Both the position numbers and the translations under genes were made by a program. This document shows, piece after piece, positions 22,713 through 30,620 of a stretch of 46,392 bases of DNA (positions are counted from its first letter, which is position 1; each line of letters opens with the position of its first letter). Source of the stretch: Planctomycetota bacterium (lineage in GTDB: Bacteria > Planctomycetota > Phycisphaerae > Phycisphaerales > UBA1924). The DNA lies in contig JAJRXR010000043.1 of assembly GCA_024276195.1 (NCBI GenBank), positions 1 through 46,392 on the forward strand, read 5' to 3'. The notes beneath the pieces were generated by a model, which was given only the letters and a program-made list of their open reading frames with translations, had not been told where the DNA came from and did no database searches.

Positions 22713-24645
22713 TCGAGATCTCCTGCAAGCGCACGCTCGCCAGGTCCAGCGCCTCCTTGCTCGCGTGGAACTCGTTCGGATCGACCGATCGCCAGTCGGC
22801 GCGCGCTCGCTCGACCATCTCCCCCAGCTCCGCGATGCGCGCGCGCAGATCCTGGCGTTGTGCCTCCTCCAGGCGATCCCCATAGCGCTCGAACCGCTCG
22901 CCGATCCACTTCAGGTCCAGGCTCGAGTTCGCAATCAGGTCCACCACCCGGTGGCGCGTCATGTCCTCGCGCGCGTGCGCAAAGCTCTCGGCCTCGATCC
23001 GATCGACCTCGGCGCCCGTCAGCCCGTGGTTGGGCACGACCTGCAGGCTCGCGCGCTTGCCCGAGCGCCGCTCATGGGCGCTCACACGCAGCACCCCGTT
23101 GGTGTCCACCAGAAACTCCACCTCAAGCTGCGGGATCCCCGCGGGCATTGGCGGGATCCCCGATAGCTCAAACTCCCCCAGGCTCCGGCAGTCCTCGACC
23201 ATCTCCCGCTCACCCTGGACAATGTTGAGTTTGATCGAGGTTTGCCCGTCCACCCCCGTCGAGAACATCTCCGTCGCCCGGGCGGGGGCCGAGCTGTTGC
23301 GCACAATCAGCTTCGCGACCGCGCCCCCGCTCGTCTCCACACCCAGGCTCAGCGGGATCACGTCCAGCAGCAGGCTCCCCGACGCGGCGCCCGACAAGAT
23401 CCCCCCTTGCACCGCCGCCCCGAGCGCCACGACCCGGTCCGGGTCCAGCGCCGTGTAGGGCTCAACCCCGAAGAACTCGCCCACGCGCCGGCGCACCAGC
23501 GGGATGCGCGTCGAGCCGCCCACGAGGATCACCGCGTCCACGCCAGCGCCGCCGAGCTGGTCGCGGGCGTCGCGCACGGCGCGCGCGCACGCCGCGAGTG
23601 TCCGTTCGATCGGCGGTGCCGCCAAATCCTCGAACTCATCGCGCGTCACGGTGCGCTCATAAACCAGCCCCTCGTTGATCTCGATTCGCACCGACGCCGA
23701 CTCGTCCTCGCTCAGGCGACACTTGACCGACTCGGCGAACATTTTCAGCGCCCGGCGCGTCGATGCAGGAAAGGCGTCCAGTTCGTTCCTGGTGGAGCCG
23801 GTTTCCAACCGGCTCGAATCCGCTTCCCCGCCCGCCATCAAAGCCCGGATCTCGCGCGCAAACATCGACACCAGCAGGTGGTCCAGATCATCCCCGCCCA
23901 GCCTGGTATCCCCGGCTGTCGAGAGCACCTGGAAGAACGACGTCTCCCCCTCGCCGCCCCCGGGCGTCAGGCGCAGGATCGAAACATCGAACGTCCCCCC
24001 GCCGAGGTCATAGACCGCGATGGTCTCGGTGGAGTCCGCGCCGGCGCGCGCGCCGATGCCATACGCCAGGGCCGCAGCCGTCGGCTCGTTGACGATCCGC
24101 ACCACGTCCAGCCCCGCCAGACGCCCGGCGTCGCGCGTCGCCTGACGCTGGGCGTCGTCGAAATACGCCGGAACCGTCACCACCGCGCGCCCGACCTCAT
24201 GCCCCAGCGCCGACTCCGCCAGCCCCTTGAGCGTGCGCAGGATCACCCCCGACACCTCCTGCGGCGTCACCTCCCGCGACGACCCATCCTCAAACACAAC
24301 CCGCGCCCGCGCCTGCCCGTGCGTCCCCTCGACAACCTCGTACCCCAGGAAGTCCAGGTCCGAGCGCGCATCGCTGAGCGATCGCCCCATCAGGCGCTTG
24401 ACGCTCGAGAGCGTCCGCGAGGGGAACTCGACCGCCCGGTCCTTGGCGTCAACGCCCACGACCGTGCGCACGCCGCCGGGCGATGACGGGCTCTGCTCGT
24501 AGCGGACAACGCTGGGGAGGATCGAGACGCCGTCCGCTTCGAGCACGCGCGGGCCTTGCTCGTCGTAGACCGCGACGAGCGAGTTGGTGGTGCCGAGGTC
24601 GATCCCGACGATCGCTCCGCGTGTGCCTGGCTCGGGCGCGCTCAT
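22681..24645 (-). CDS. HscA-like Hsp70 chaperone with an in-frame palindromic insert
   Basis: The 654-residue protein is an Hsp70. Residues 12-385 form the ATPase domain: GIDLGTTNSLVAV, VVTVPAYFDDAQRQAT, NEPTAAALAYG, VYDLGGGTFDVSI and LVGGSTRIPLVR. The substrate-binding domain follows. HscA-type wording appears in DCRSLGEFELSGIPPMPAG and in the LLDVIPLSLGVET region, so it is closer to HscA than to DnaK. HscA assists Fe-S cluster transfer from IscU, but no isc gene is in the window. Residues 278-284 (SRLETGS) are encoded by a copy of the palindromic repeat also found at 7742. The insert lies in a region where HscA proteins vary in length. The ATG follows a TATCCT hexamer after five bases. Confidence 0.88.
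   Translation of the reverse strand: MSAPEPGTRGAIVGIDLGTTNSLVAVYDEQGPRVLEADGVSILPSVVRYEQSPSSPGGVRTVVGVDAKDRAVEFPSRTLSSVKRLMGRSLSDARSDLDFLGYEVVEGTHGQARARVVFEDGSSREVTPQEVSGVILRTLKGLAESALGHEVGRAVVTVPAYFDDAQRQATRDAGRLAGLDVVRIVNEPTAAALAYGIGARAGADSTETIAVYDLGGGTFDVSILRLTPGGGEGETSFFQVLSTAGDTRLGGDDLDHLLVSMFAREIRALMAGGEADSSRLETGSTRNELDAFPASTRRALKMFAESVKCRLSEDESASVRIEINEGLVYERTVTRDEFEDLAAPPIERTLAACARAVRDARDQLGGAGVDAVILVGGSTRIPLVRRRVGEFFGVEPYTALDPDRVVALGAAVQGGILSGAASGSLLLDVIPLSLGVETSGGAVAKLIVRNSSAPARATEMFSTGVDGQTSIKLNIVQGEREMVEDCRSLGEFELSGIPPMPAGIPQLEVEFLVDTNGVLRVSAHERRSGKRASLQVVPNHGLTGAEVDRIEAESFAHAREDMTRHRVVDLIANSSLDLKWIGERFERYGDRLEEAQRQDLRARIAELGEMVERARADWRSVDPNEFHASKEALDLASVRLQEISISESLRGDGA
23789..23817. 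repeat. Palindromic repeat, copy inside the hscA-like gene
   Basis: GAGCCGGTT at 23795-23803 and AACCGGCTC at 23807-23815 form a 9-bp stem around TCC. The unit matches the intergenic copy at 7742-7770 at 26 of 29 positions. The changed stem pair is A-T here and G-C there. It is read in frame on the minus strand as SRLETGSTR in the Hsp70 protein. Confidence 0.8.
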
Positions 24646-24650
24646 GCCCG

Positions 24651-24656
24651 AGGATA
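24651..24656 (-). promoter_or_regulatory. Putative -10 element, leaderless hscA-like gene
   Basis: TATCCT on the minus strand ends five bases before the ATG at 24645; the spacer CGGGC has no ribosome site. It lies in the 25-base gap after the lipoprotein gene. Confidence 0.45.
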
Positions 24657-24670
24657 GGCGGCTGGCGTTC

Positions 24671-25192
24671 TCACTCGGGAACCCACGCCAGCTCGCCCAG
24701 GCGGTCGAGCAGCGCCTCGACCCTGGGCGCCCCGAGCCCGGACGAGGCGCCGAGAGGCGCCGCGCTGTGAACCCGTCGCCCGGCGTTCGTCACCGAGATC
24801 ACGCCCGCCGGCTCGCCCGGGGGCGCCCGCCACGTCTGCCTCCACGCGATCGCGCGGGGCGAGCCCGGGTCCGCCAGGCCCGCGTCGAGGACGAGCGCCC
24901 AGAGGTCGTCGAGCTGCCCGGGGTTGAGCGTGCGGGCGCGGCGAGGGATGGTCCGTTCGTTGACACCCGAGCCGAGGGCGACGCGCAGCTCTCCGTCGGC
25001 GCCGACGACATACCGGGCCGGGCGGAGACGGCGGGGTGTCCGCATCCCATCCGCGTGCGGGTTGGAGACCAGCGCGTCGAGGGTGAAGTCCGGAGGTCGC
25101 GCTTCGCCTGCGGGCTGCGTCCCGGCGCACCCGGAAAGGAACGCCGCGAGCCAGATTCCCGCGAGGATGAGCCAGTTCGTGCGTGCGTGCAT
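24671..25192 (-). CDS. Putative lipoprotein of unknown function
   Basis: The 173-residue protein has a signal peptide with lipobox FLSGC near residue 22, so it should be lipid-anchored. The mature part begins AGTQPAGEARPPDFTLDALV and contains YVVGADGELRVALGS and LDDLWALVLDAGLADPG. The latter wording resembles small planctomycete proteins that score a phosphate- or ligand-like domain, but I can name no family. It points away from pheT, sharing the short divergent promoter region 25193-25233. Downstream of it, 25 bases away, is the hscA-like gene. Confidence 0.75.
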   Translation of the reverse strand: MHARTNWLILAGIWLAAFLSGCAGTQPAGEARPPDFTLDALVSNPHADGMRTPRRLRPARYVVGADGELRVALGSGVNERTIPRRARTLNPGQLDDLWALVLDAGLADPGSPRAIAWRQTWRAPPGEPAGVISVTNAGRRVHSAAPLGASSGLGAPRVEALLDRLGELAWVPE

Positions 25193-25201
25193 GCGGCGCG
25201 G

Positions 25202-25207
25202 AGGATA
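25202..25207 (-). promoter_or_regulatory. Putative -10 element of the lipoprotein gene
   Basis: TATCCT on the minus strand ends nine bases before the ATG at 25192. It mirrors the pheT hexamer at 25220-25225, with 12 bases between the two divergent elements. Confidence 0.4.
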
Positions 25208-25219
25208 GCGGGGCGTGTC

Positions 25220-25225
25220 TATCCT
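25220..25225 (+). promoter_or_regulatory. Putative -10 element of pheT
   Basis: TATCCT ends eight bases before the pheT ATG at 25234. The spacer TGCCGCTC has no ribosome site, so the mRNA would be leaderless or nearly so. Confidence 0.45.
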
Positions 25226-25233
25226 TGCCGCTC

Positions 25234-27321
25234 ATGGATATCTCCCTGCACTGGCTCAACTCATACCTGGCCCCGGGCGCCCTGACCGCGGACGAGGCGG
25301 ACGATCTGCTCACACGGGCTGGCTTCCCGATCGAGGGGCGGACCGACCTGCCCGGCGGCGATGTCCGCCTGGATGTCGAGGTGACGTCCAACCGGGGCGA
25401 CTGCCTGAGCCACCTCGGGTGCGCCCGCGAGATCGCGGCTTCCCGAACCGGCGCGACCACCCGCGAGCTCATGCCCCCCGCGATCACGGACCCGCCAACC
25501 AAGGGCGCCGTCGCGGACTATCTGACGCTGACCAACACCGAGGCGGGCCTCTGCCCGCTGTTCACCGCCCGTGTGATCCGGGGCGTCAAGGTCGGGCCAA
25601 GCCCGGACTGGCTCGTGACCGCTCTAGAATCCGTCGGGCAGCGCTCGATCAACAACGTCGTCGATGTCACGAACTTCATCACGCTCGAGCTGGGCAATCC
25701 GTGCCACGTGTTCGACCTGGGCAGGCTCGCGGGCAGCGAGATCAACGTCCGCTTCGCGAAAGCGGGCGAGACGCTCACGACTCTCGATGAGAAAGTGCGC
25801 AAGCTCGGCGCGACCGATCTGGTCGTCGCCGACGCCGAACGCCCACAGTCGCTCGCGGGCGTGATGGGGGGGTTCGACTCGCAGGTGACGGGCTCGACGG
25901 CGGACATCGTGTTCGAGATGGCGACGTGGGATCCGGTGACGATCCGCACGACCGCGCGCCGCCTGGGTGTGCGCACGGACGCGTGCTACCGCTTCGAGCG
26001 GGGTGTGGACCCGCGCACGATCAACGACGCCGCCCGGCGCGCCGTCGCGTTGATCTGCTCGCTCACGGGCGGGACACTGTGCGATGGTGTGCTGGCGCTG
26101 GGCGCCCCGATGCCCGAGGCAAGGGCCGTCACCCTCCGCCCGAGCCGGTGCGACGCGCTGCTGGGCATCCGGGTTCCTGCGGGCGACATGATCGAGTCGC
26201 TCCGCGCCCTGGAGATCGGCGTCGAGCAGGCGGGCGCTGACGAGCTGCGCTGCACCATCCCCCCGCACCGCCTGGATCCGACCCGCGAGATTGATCTTGT
26301 CGAGGAGGTCGCCCGGACCGCGAGCCTCGACGCCATCCCGATCCGCGAGACGCTCGAGATCAGCGTGCGCCCGCCGCAGGAGAGCGAGCGGGCGATGCGC
26401 GAGATCGGCTCGGTGCTGACGGGGATGGGGTTTTACGAGACGGTGACGGTGAGCTTTGTCTCGCCGGGGGTCGCCGCGCCGTTTTTGGCGCCCGGGCTCA
26501 CGACCTTGAGCGTGGACGACGACCGGCGCAAGGCCGAGCCGACGCTGCGCCCGAGCGTGCTGCCCAGCCTGCTGGCGTGCCGCAAGGCGAACCAGGACGC
26601 GCAGTCCTCGCCCCCGGGCGGCGTGCGCCTGTTCGAGACGTCCAGCGTCTTCGCGCAAACCTCCAAGAACGAGACCCGCGAGCGCCGGACCCTGAGCCTG
26701 CTGATGGATGTTCCGGGCGAGGGGACCAAGCGCAATCACGCGCAGCGTCAGCACGCCATCCGCGTCATGCGGGGCGCCATCGAGTCCATCGCCCGCGCTG
26801 CGCTCGCCCCCGAGCACACGCTCAGCGTCACGCCCTGCGCCCCGGACCGGAGCGCCTGGGACACGAACGCCCACGCCGAGGTGAGGCTGGGCGAGCGCGT
26901 GCTGGGGCGATTCGGGCTCATCGACGCCAAGCTCCTTGAAGGCGCCGGGATCGACCTGCCCGCAGTCGGGGCTGAGCTGGACCTGGCGCCCTTCATCGAC
27001 GCCTACCCCCCCCGGGCCAGCGTCCACCCCCTGCCCGAGTTCCCGCCCATCGAGCGCGACCTCTCGCTGATCCTCGACGAGGGCGTCAACTGGGCCAGCG
27101 TCGAGGGCCTTGTCCGGGGCGCCTCGCTCGAACGTCTCGAGGCCTGCTCGTTCGTGGGGGTCTACCGGGGCAAGCAGGTCGGGGCGGGCAAGAAGTCGCT
27201 GACGCTGCGTCTGACCTTCCGTGACGATGCCCGAACCCTGCGCCACGAGGAGGTGGACCCGCAGGTCGCCAGCGTGGTCGAGGTCGTCAAACGCGAGCTC
27301 GGGGCTGAGATCCGGGCCTGA
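25234..27321 (+). CDS. pheT: Phenylalanyl-tRNA synthetase beta subunit, short form without the EMAP domain
   Basis: PheT forms an alpha2-beta2 enzyme with PheS and charges tRNA-Phe. The 695-residue protein begins MDISLHWLNSYL and goes directly from FPIEGRTDLPGGDVRLDV to EVTSNRGDCLSHLGCAREIA. In E. coli PheT (795 residues) about 110 residues of tRNA-binding EMAP/OB domain lie between these blocks, and here they are absent. Later blocks are present: RSINNVVDVTNFI, CYRFERGVDPR, the B5 domain, the catalytic-like fold, and a C-terminal anticodon-binding domain ending in SLTLRLTFRDDARTLRHEEV. No pheS is seen nearby. The start is fixed by family alignment and by TATCCT eight bases upstream. Confidence 0.95.
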   Translation: MDISLHWLNSYLAPGALTADEADDLLTRAGFPIEGRTDLPGGDVRLDVEVTSNRGDCLSHLGCAREIAASRTGATTRELMPPAITDPPTKGAVADYLTLTNTEAGLCPLFTARVIRGVKVGPSPDWLVTALESVGQRSINNVVDVTNFITLELGNPCHVFDLGRLAGSEINVRFAKAGETLTTLDEKVRKLGATDLVVADAERPQSLAGVMGGFDSQVTGSTADIVFEMATWDPVTIRTTARRLGVRTDACYRFERGVDPRTINDAARRAVALICSLTGGTLCDGVLALGAPMPEARAVTLRPSRCDALLGIRVPAGDMIESLRALEIGVEQAGADELRCTIPPHRLDPTREIDLVEEVARTASLDAIPIRETLEISVRPPQESERAMREIGSVLTGMGFYETVTVSFVSPGVAAPFLAPGLTTLSVDDDRRKAEPTLRPSVLPSLLACRKANQDAQSSPPGGVRLFETSSVFAQTSKNETRERRTLSLLMDVPGEGTKRNHAQRQHAIRVMRGAIESIARAALAPEHTLSVTPCAPDRSAWDTNAHAEVRLGERVLGRFGLIDAKLLEGAGIDLPAVGAELDLAPFIDAYPPRASVHPLPEFPPIERDLSLILDEGVNWASVEGLVRGASLERLEACSFVGVYRGKQVGAGKKSLTLRLTFRDDARTLRHEEVDPQVASVVEVVKRELGAEIRA

Positions 27322-27456
27322 TCCGGGCGCCCCCGAACCCGCCTCAGACCGCCCACACCGCCAGGAAAGCGCAGTCTTCGCAGATATGTGCGGCATGTGT
27401 TCTGTCTTTGATTGCTCTTGGTTTGCGGTTTCCTGATCCGATGGGCGGTTCGCTGG

Positions 27457-27492
27457 TAGAATGCTGTGCGTCGCCTCTGCTCGTGAGGCGAC
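27457..27492 (+). promoter_or_regulatory. ilvE promoter and 5' leader hairpin
   Basis: TAGAAT at 27457-27462 is a likely -10 element. About seven bases on, GTCGCCTC at 27470-27477 and its exact complement GAGGCGAC at 27485-27492 form an 8-bp stem with a 7-base loop. The transcript would begin at or close to the stem. The ribosome site GGAG at 27495-27498 is two bases after the stem, so the hairpin could affect ribosome access or mRNA stability. Confidence 0.45.
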
Positions 27493-27506
27493 CCGGAGAA
27501 CCATGA

Positions 27507-28508
27507 ATGAGTCAGACCCTGCCCAGGACGGAGCCAGTGAGCAGCCCCGAAAATGCCATCGACCCGACCCAGGACCGACCCCTGATCTGGGTCAACGGCA
27601 AGCTGGTCCCCAAGAGCCAGGCGATGGTCTCGGTCTACGACCATGGCTTGCTCTACGGCGACGGGGTCTTCGAGGGCATCCGCGTCTACAACGGCAAGAT
27701 CTTCAAGTGCAAGCAGCACATGGACCGCATCTACGAGTGCGCCGAGAAGATCTACCTCACCATCCCCGTTTCTCCCGATGAGCTCGTCGCGATCCAGCGC
27801 ACCTGCATCGAGGCCAACGGGATCACCGACGGGTACATCCGCCTGCTCATCACCCGCGGCGAGGGCACGCTGGGCCTGAACCCGTACCTCTGCCCCGAGG
27901 CGGGGGTTGTGTGCATCGCCGACACCATCCAGCTTTTCAAGCCCGAGATATACGAGATGGGCATGCGGGTCGTCGTGGCCAACCGCCCCAAGACCCCGAT
28001 CGCCTGCCTCGACCCGCGGATCAAGAGCCTCAACTACCTGAACAACATCCTGGCCAAGCTCGAGGCGATCCACCTGTCCAAGAAGCTGGGCATCACGAAT
28101 GCGGGCGACCAGCTTCTTGAGGTCATCATGCTCAACACCGAGGGCAAGGTCGCCGAGGGCTCGGGCGACAACATCTTCGCGGTCAAGGGCGGCAAGCTGT
28201 TCACCCCGCCCTGCGACGCGGGCATCCTCGAGGGCATCACCCGGCGGTTCGTCAAGGACACGCTGTGCCCGATGCTCGGGCTCGAGGTCGAGGAGCGGTA
28301 CTTCGAGCTTGATGAGCTGCTCGACGCCGACGAGGTCTTCCTGACCGGGTCGGCCGCCGAGATCATCGCGGTGCGAGAAATCCTGCAGCACCAAGACATG
28401 AGCGTGACCTCGACGCACACGATATCCGAGGGCGAAGGCCCGATCACCAACCGCCTGCGCACCGCGTTCCGCGAGGTCGTCACCTCGGACAACGTGCCAG
28501 AGGACTGA
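27507..28508 (+). CDS. ilvE: Branched-chain amino acid aminotransferase
   Basis: The 333-residue class IV PLP aminotransferase swaps amino groups between valine, leucine or isoleucine and 2-oxoglutarate. Signatures include SVYDHGLLYGDGVFEGIRVYNG near residue 42 (read in parts), the PLP lysine K173 in RIKSLNYLNN, EVIMLNTEGKVAEGSGDNIF, and DEVFLTGSAAEI. The last two make IlvE more likely than D-amino acid aminotransferase or PabC. It has an N-terminal extension of about 25 residues. Of two overlapping ATGs at 27503 and 27507, only 27507 opens this frame, with GGAG eight bases upstream. A strong terminator follows. Confidence 0.93.
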   Translation: MSQTLPRTEPVSSPENAIDPTQDRPLIWVNGKLVPKSQAMVSVYDHGLLYGDGVFEGIRVYNGKIFKCKQHMDRIYECAEKIYLTIPVSPDELVAIQRTCIEANGITDGYIRLLITRGEGTLGLNPYLCPEAGVVCIADTIQLFKPEIYEMGMRVVVANRPKTPIACLDPRIKSLNYLNNILAKLEAIHLSKKLGITNAGDQLLEVIMLNTEGKVAEGSGDNIFAVKGGKLFTPPCDAGILEGITRRFVKDTLCPMLGLEVEERYFELDELLDADEVFLTGSAAEIIAVREILQHQDMSVTSTHTISEGEGPITNRLRTAFREVVTSDNVPED

Positions 28509-28537
28509 GCCACAAGCAAGCCCAGAGCCCACGCGAG

Positions 28538-28562
28538 CCGCCCCGTCCCCGGGGCGGTTTTT
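28538..28562 (+). terminator. Rho-independent terminator after ilvE
   Basis: CCGCCCCG at 28538-28545 pairs with CGGGGCGG at 28550-28557 around a 4-base loop and is followed by five T residues at 28558-28562. It is 29 bases after the ilvE stop. The last T is the end of the convergent methylase gene. No T-run exists on the other side, so it serves the plus strand. Confidence 0.88.
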
Positions 28563-29635
28563 CATGCAGCGACCAGCTCGGATCGCATCGCCTCGGCCCC
28601 CGCGCCCGCGACGAACAGGTACTCGCAGTTGCGCAGGCGTCCGACCGTGCCGACGCGCTGGCCGCGGGGGTTGTGGATGCCGATTTTGGCGCCGACGTAG
28701 CGATTGCCCTCGTGCTCGACAACGACCGGCTCATGTCCAAACCGCTCGCTGAGCATCGCTTCGATCCGCTCGCGCGAGACCATGCCCTCGTCGTTGAACG
28801 ACAGGATCACGGTTTTGGCGCGCACGCGTCCGATGACTTCGGCGATCGCGCTCTCGATCTTCGGGCGTGAGTTGAACCGGCTCTTGCGCGTGCGGCAGTC
28901 CACGCGCTTGCAGGCGATGCCGTAGACCTCGGGCTTGTCCCAGCGGACGAGCGATTCCCAGACGTGGTAGTTGCCCAGGTAGGAGTGCTGGTTGTAGGGC
29001 GGGTCGAGGTAGGCGACGTCGGCGTCGGGGGCGAAGGCGCCGAACCAGTCGCAGGCGTCGAGCACGTCGCCCTGGAAGGCCAGCCCGGCGCCGCGCGCCG
29101 CCCGGGGCAGGACGTCGGGCGTGCGCAGTTCCAGGGTCTTGTGCGCCCGGGGCGCCCAGGACTTGAGGTACGCCATCTGCACGCCCGTGGTGGAATCCAC
29201 CCGGTCGGCCGCCTCCATGAGCGAGACGAGCACGACGCGCTCGAGCACGGGCTCGAGGCTCAGCGAGGCGATGCGTTCGCGGATGGCGTCGATCCGGGCG
29301 CCGTTGGTCGGGTGGATGAAGCGTGAGCGTTCGCAGAAGGTCTCGGTGAAGTAGCCGGCCTTCGGGGCGATGGCCTGGAGTTCTGTGATCAGGCGCGCAG
29401 CGTGGCCCAGGACGCGCTCGCGGTCCGCCTGGACGTAGCACGTCGCCAGGGTGTAGGCGTAGGCGTTGGAGTCGCACGAGAGGACACGCCAGCCCTCGCG
29501 TTTGAGCGCGTGCCCCACGCGGCTGGTCCCGCTGAACAGGTCCAACGCCACGCCCGGGCGCCCGGCGCTCGCCCGCTGGCAGAGCTCGACGATGGTGGGC
29601 ACGAGGCGGCGCTTGGACCCGATGTACTTGATCAT
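28562..29635 (-). CDS. Orphan D12-class N6-adenine DNA methylase
   Basis: The 357-residue protein begins MIKYIGSKRRLVPTIVEL, the usual N-terminus of D12/Dam-like methylases. LDLFSGTSRVGHALK holds the SAM-binding motif I. DVAYLDPPYNQHSYLGNYH carries the catalytic DPPY motif. TVILSFNDEGM follows. It transfers a methyl group from SAM to adenine N6; the target site cannot be read from the sequence. No restriction endonuclease gene lies beside it, so it looks like an orphan methylase, perhaps epigenetic or a remnant of a restriction-modification system. The ATG at 29635 has no strong ribosome site, but the family start fits. It follows the SAM methyltransferase gene after 37 bases. Confidence 0.88.
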   Translation of the reverse strand: MIKYIGSKRRLVPTIVELCQRASAGRPGVALDLFSGTSRVGHALKREGWRVLSCDSNAYAYTLATCYVQADRERVLGHAARLITELQAIAPKAGYFTETFCERSRFIHPTNGARIDAIRERIASLSLEPVLERVVLVSLMEAADRVDSTTGVQMAYLKSWAPRAHKTLELRTPDVLPRAARGAGLAFQGDVLDACDWFGAFAPDADVAYLDPPYNQHSYLGNYHVWESLVRWDKPEVYGIACKRVDCRTRKSRFNSRPKIESAIAEVIGRVRAKTVILSFNDEGMVSRERIEAMLSERFGHEPVVVEHEGNRYVGAKIGIHNPRGQRVGTVGRLRNCEYLFVAGAGAEAMRSELVAA

Positions 29636-29652
29636 CAACCGAACATCGTCGC

Positions 29653-29673
29653 ATTGGGCGCGATTGCGCCAAT
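29653..29673. repeat. Imperfect inverted repeat between the two methyltransferase genes
   Basis: ATTGGGCGC and GCGCCAAT pair around GATT with a single bulged base. The repeat fills most of the 37-base gap. It may form a weak hairpin or a protein site. No T-run follows. Confidence 0.4.
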
Positions 29674-30569
29674 CAGCGTGCCGACGCGACCAGGGCGCTC
29701 TGCCCGGGCGCGGGCAGCACCCGGGCCTCGACAAGCCCGGCCCGATCGCACGCCCCGAGCAGCCAGTCGCGGTCATAGGCGACCGCGGCCTCGGGGTACC
29801 GGTCGCTCTCGATGTAGGCCGCCCCGGCGCGGGACTGGAAGGTCCAGCGTCCGCCGAGCGTTCCCGACTCGCGCAGATCATCCATGCAGAACACGGTCAT
29901 CCGCATCCGCCCGCCCGGGCTCAGCACGCGCGCCGTTTCGCGCAGATACCCCTCAAGATCGCCTTCGAGCAGGTGGGTGAACAGGCTGACGCTGAAGACG
30001 AAGTCCTGGCTGGCGTCCTCAAGATCGAGGCGGGCGTTGTGCGCTGCGCTCCCGTCGGGGTTGTAGATCGTGCTTTGCATGTCGGCGAGCAGAAACGAGT
30101 AGCGATCCTCGGGAAAGTGCCGGCGGCACCACTCGATCATCTCTCGGTCGATATCAACCCCGGTGTACCGACCGACAAATCCGGGGCCTGACTGGAATGC
30201 CGACCTGTGGAACGAGGCCGCGTAGCGCCCGCACCCGCACCCGATGTCACAGATCCGCGAATCGGCGCGGACATCCCCGCTCTCGAGCCTGTCCATCCAG
30301 AACGGGACCGCCATGCGCAGGTGCTGGATCTGGTTGAAGAGCAGGCGGTTTCCGGCTCCGATCCTGATCCGCATCCGGTTCGGAGGGAGCTCGGCGCTGA
30401 CACCCAGAACCCTCGACACGACCCGGTCGCTCAGGTCCAGAGGCGCCATCAGGGCTCGGTTGTGCGAGAGCGTCGGGATCGACGGGACGAAGCGGCGTAC
30501 CAGGTGGTCCAGGCGACGCCTCGGAGCCCTTGGGTTTCGATCTCGCTTTGGTGAGCAGCCACTCGTCAC
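29673..30569 (-). CDS. SAM-dependent methyltransferase (class I)
   Basis: The 298-residue protein contains the class I SAM motif ICDIGCGCGRYAASF near residue 115. YTGVDIDREMIEWC comes next and holds the acidic residue that binds ribose. DFVFSVSLFTHLLEGDLEGYLRE and LSPGGRMRMTVFC complete the fold. The substrate is unknown; sugar, lipid or small-molecule methylation are possible. I chose the GTG at 30569 because a TATCGT hexamer lies six bases upstream, and codon use between it and the ATG at 30449 looks coding. The ATG at 30449 is the alternative start. Confidence 0.75.
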   Translation of the reverse strand: MTSGCSPKRDRNPRAPRRRLDHLVRRFVPSIPTLSHNRALMAPLDLSDRVVSRVLGVSAELPPNRMRIRIGAGNRLLFNQIQHLRMAVPFWMDRLESGDVRADSRICDIGCGCGRYAASFHRSAFQSGPGFVGRYTGVDIDREMIEWCRRHFPEDRYSFLLADMQSTIYNPDGSAAHNARLDLEDASQDFVFSVSLFTHLLEGDLEGYLRETARVLSPGGRMRMTVFCMDDLRESGTLGGRWTFQSRAGAAYIESDRYPEAAVAYDRDWLLGACDRAGLVEARVLPAPGQSALVASAR

Positions 30570-30575
30570 AAGAAC

Positions 30576-30581
30576 ACGATA
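30576..30581 (-). promoter_or_regulatory. Putative -10 element, leaderless methyltransferase gene
   Basis: TATCGT on the minus strand ends six bases before the GTG at 30569 (spacer GTTCTT). It is back to back with the transporter promoter at 30609. Confidence 0.35.
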
Positions 30582-30608
30582 CCCGTGCAGCACTGGCGGC
30601 ACTGGCGG

Positions 30609-30614
30609 TAGGCT
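30609..30614 (+). promoter_or_regulatory. Putative -10 element, leaderless transporter gene
   Basis: TAGGCT ends six bases before the ATG at 30621. The spacer CCACAG has no ribosome site. Confidence 0.45.
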
Positions 30615-30620
30615 CCACAG

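Noticed and set aside
24642-25502. Minus-strand open frame of 286 codons overlapping the lipoprotein gene
   Set aside because: The lipoprotein frame at 24671-25192 has a signal peptide and lipobox. The longer frame is Arg/Pro-rich, runs across the pheT start and has no motif.
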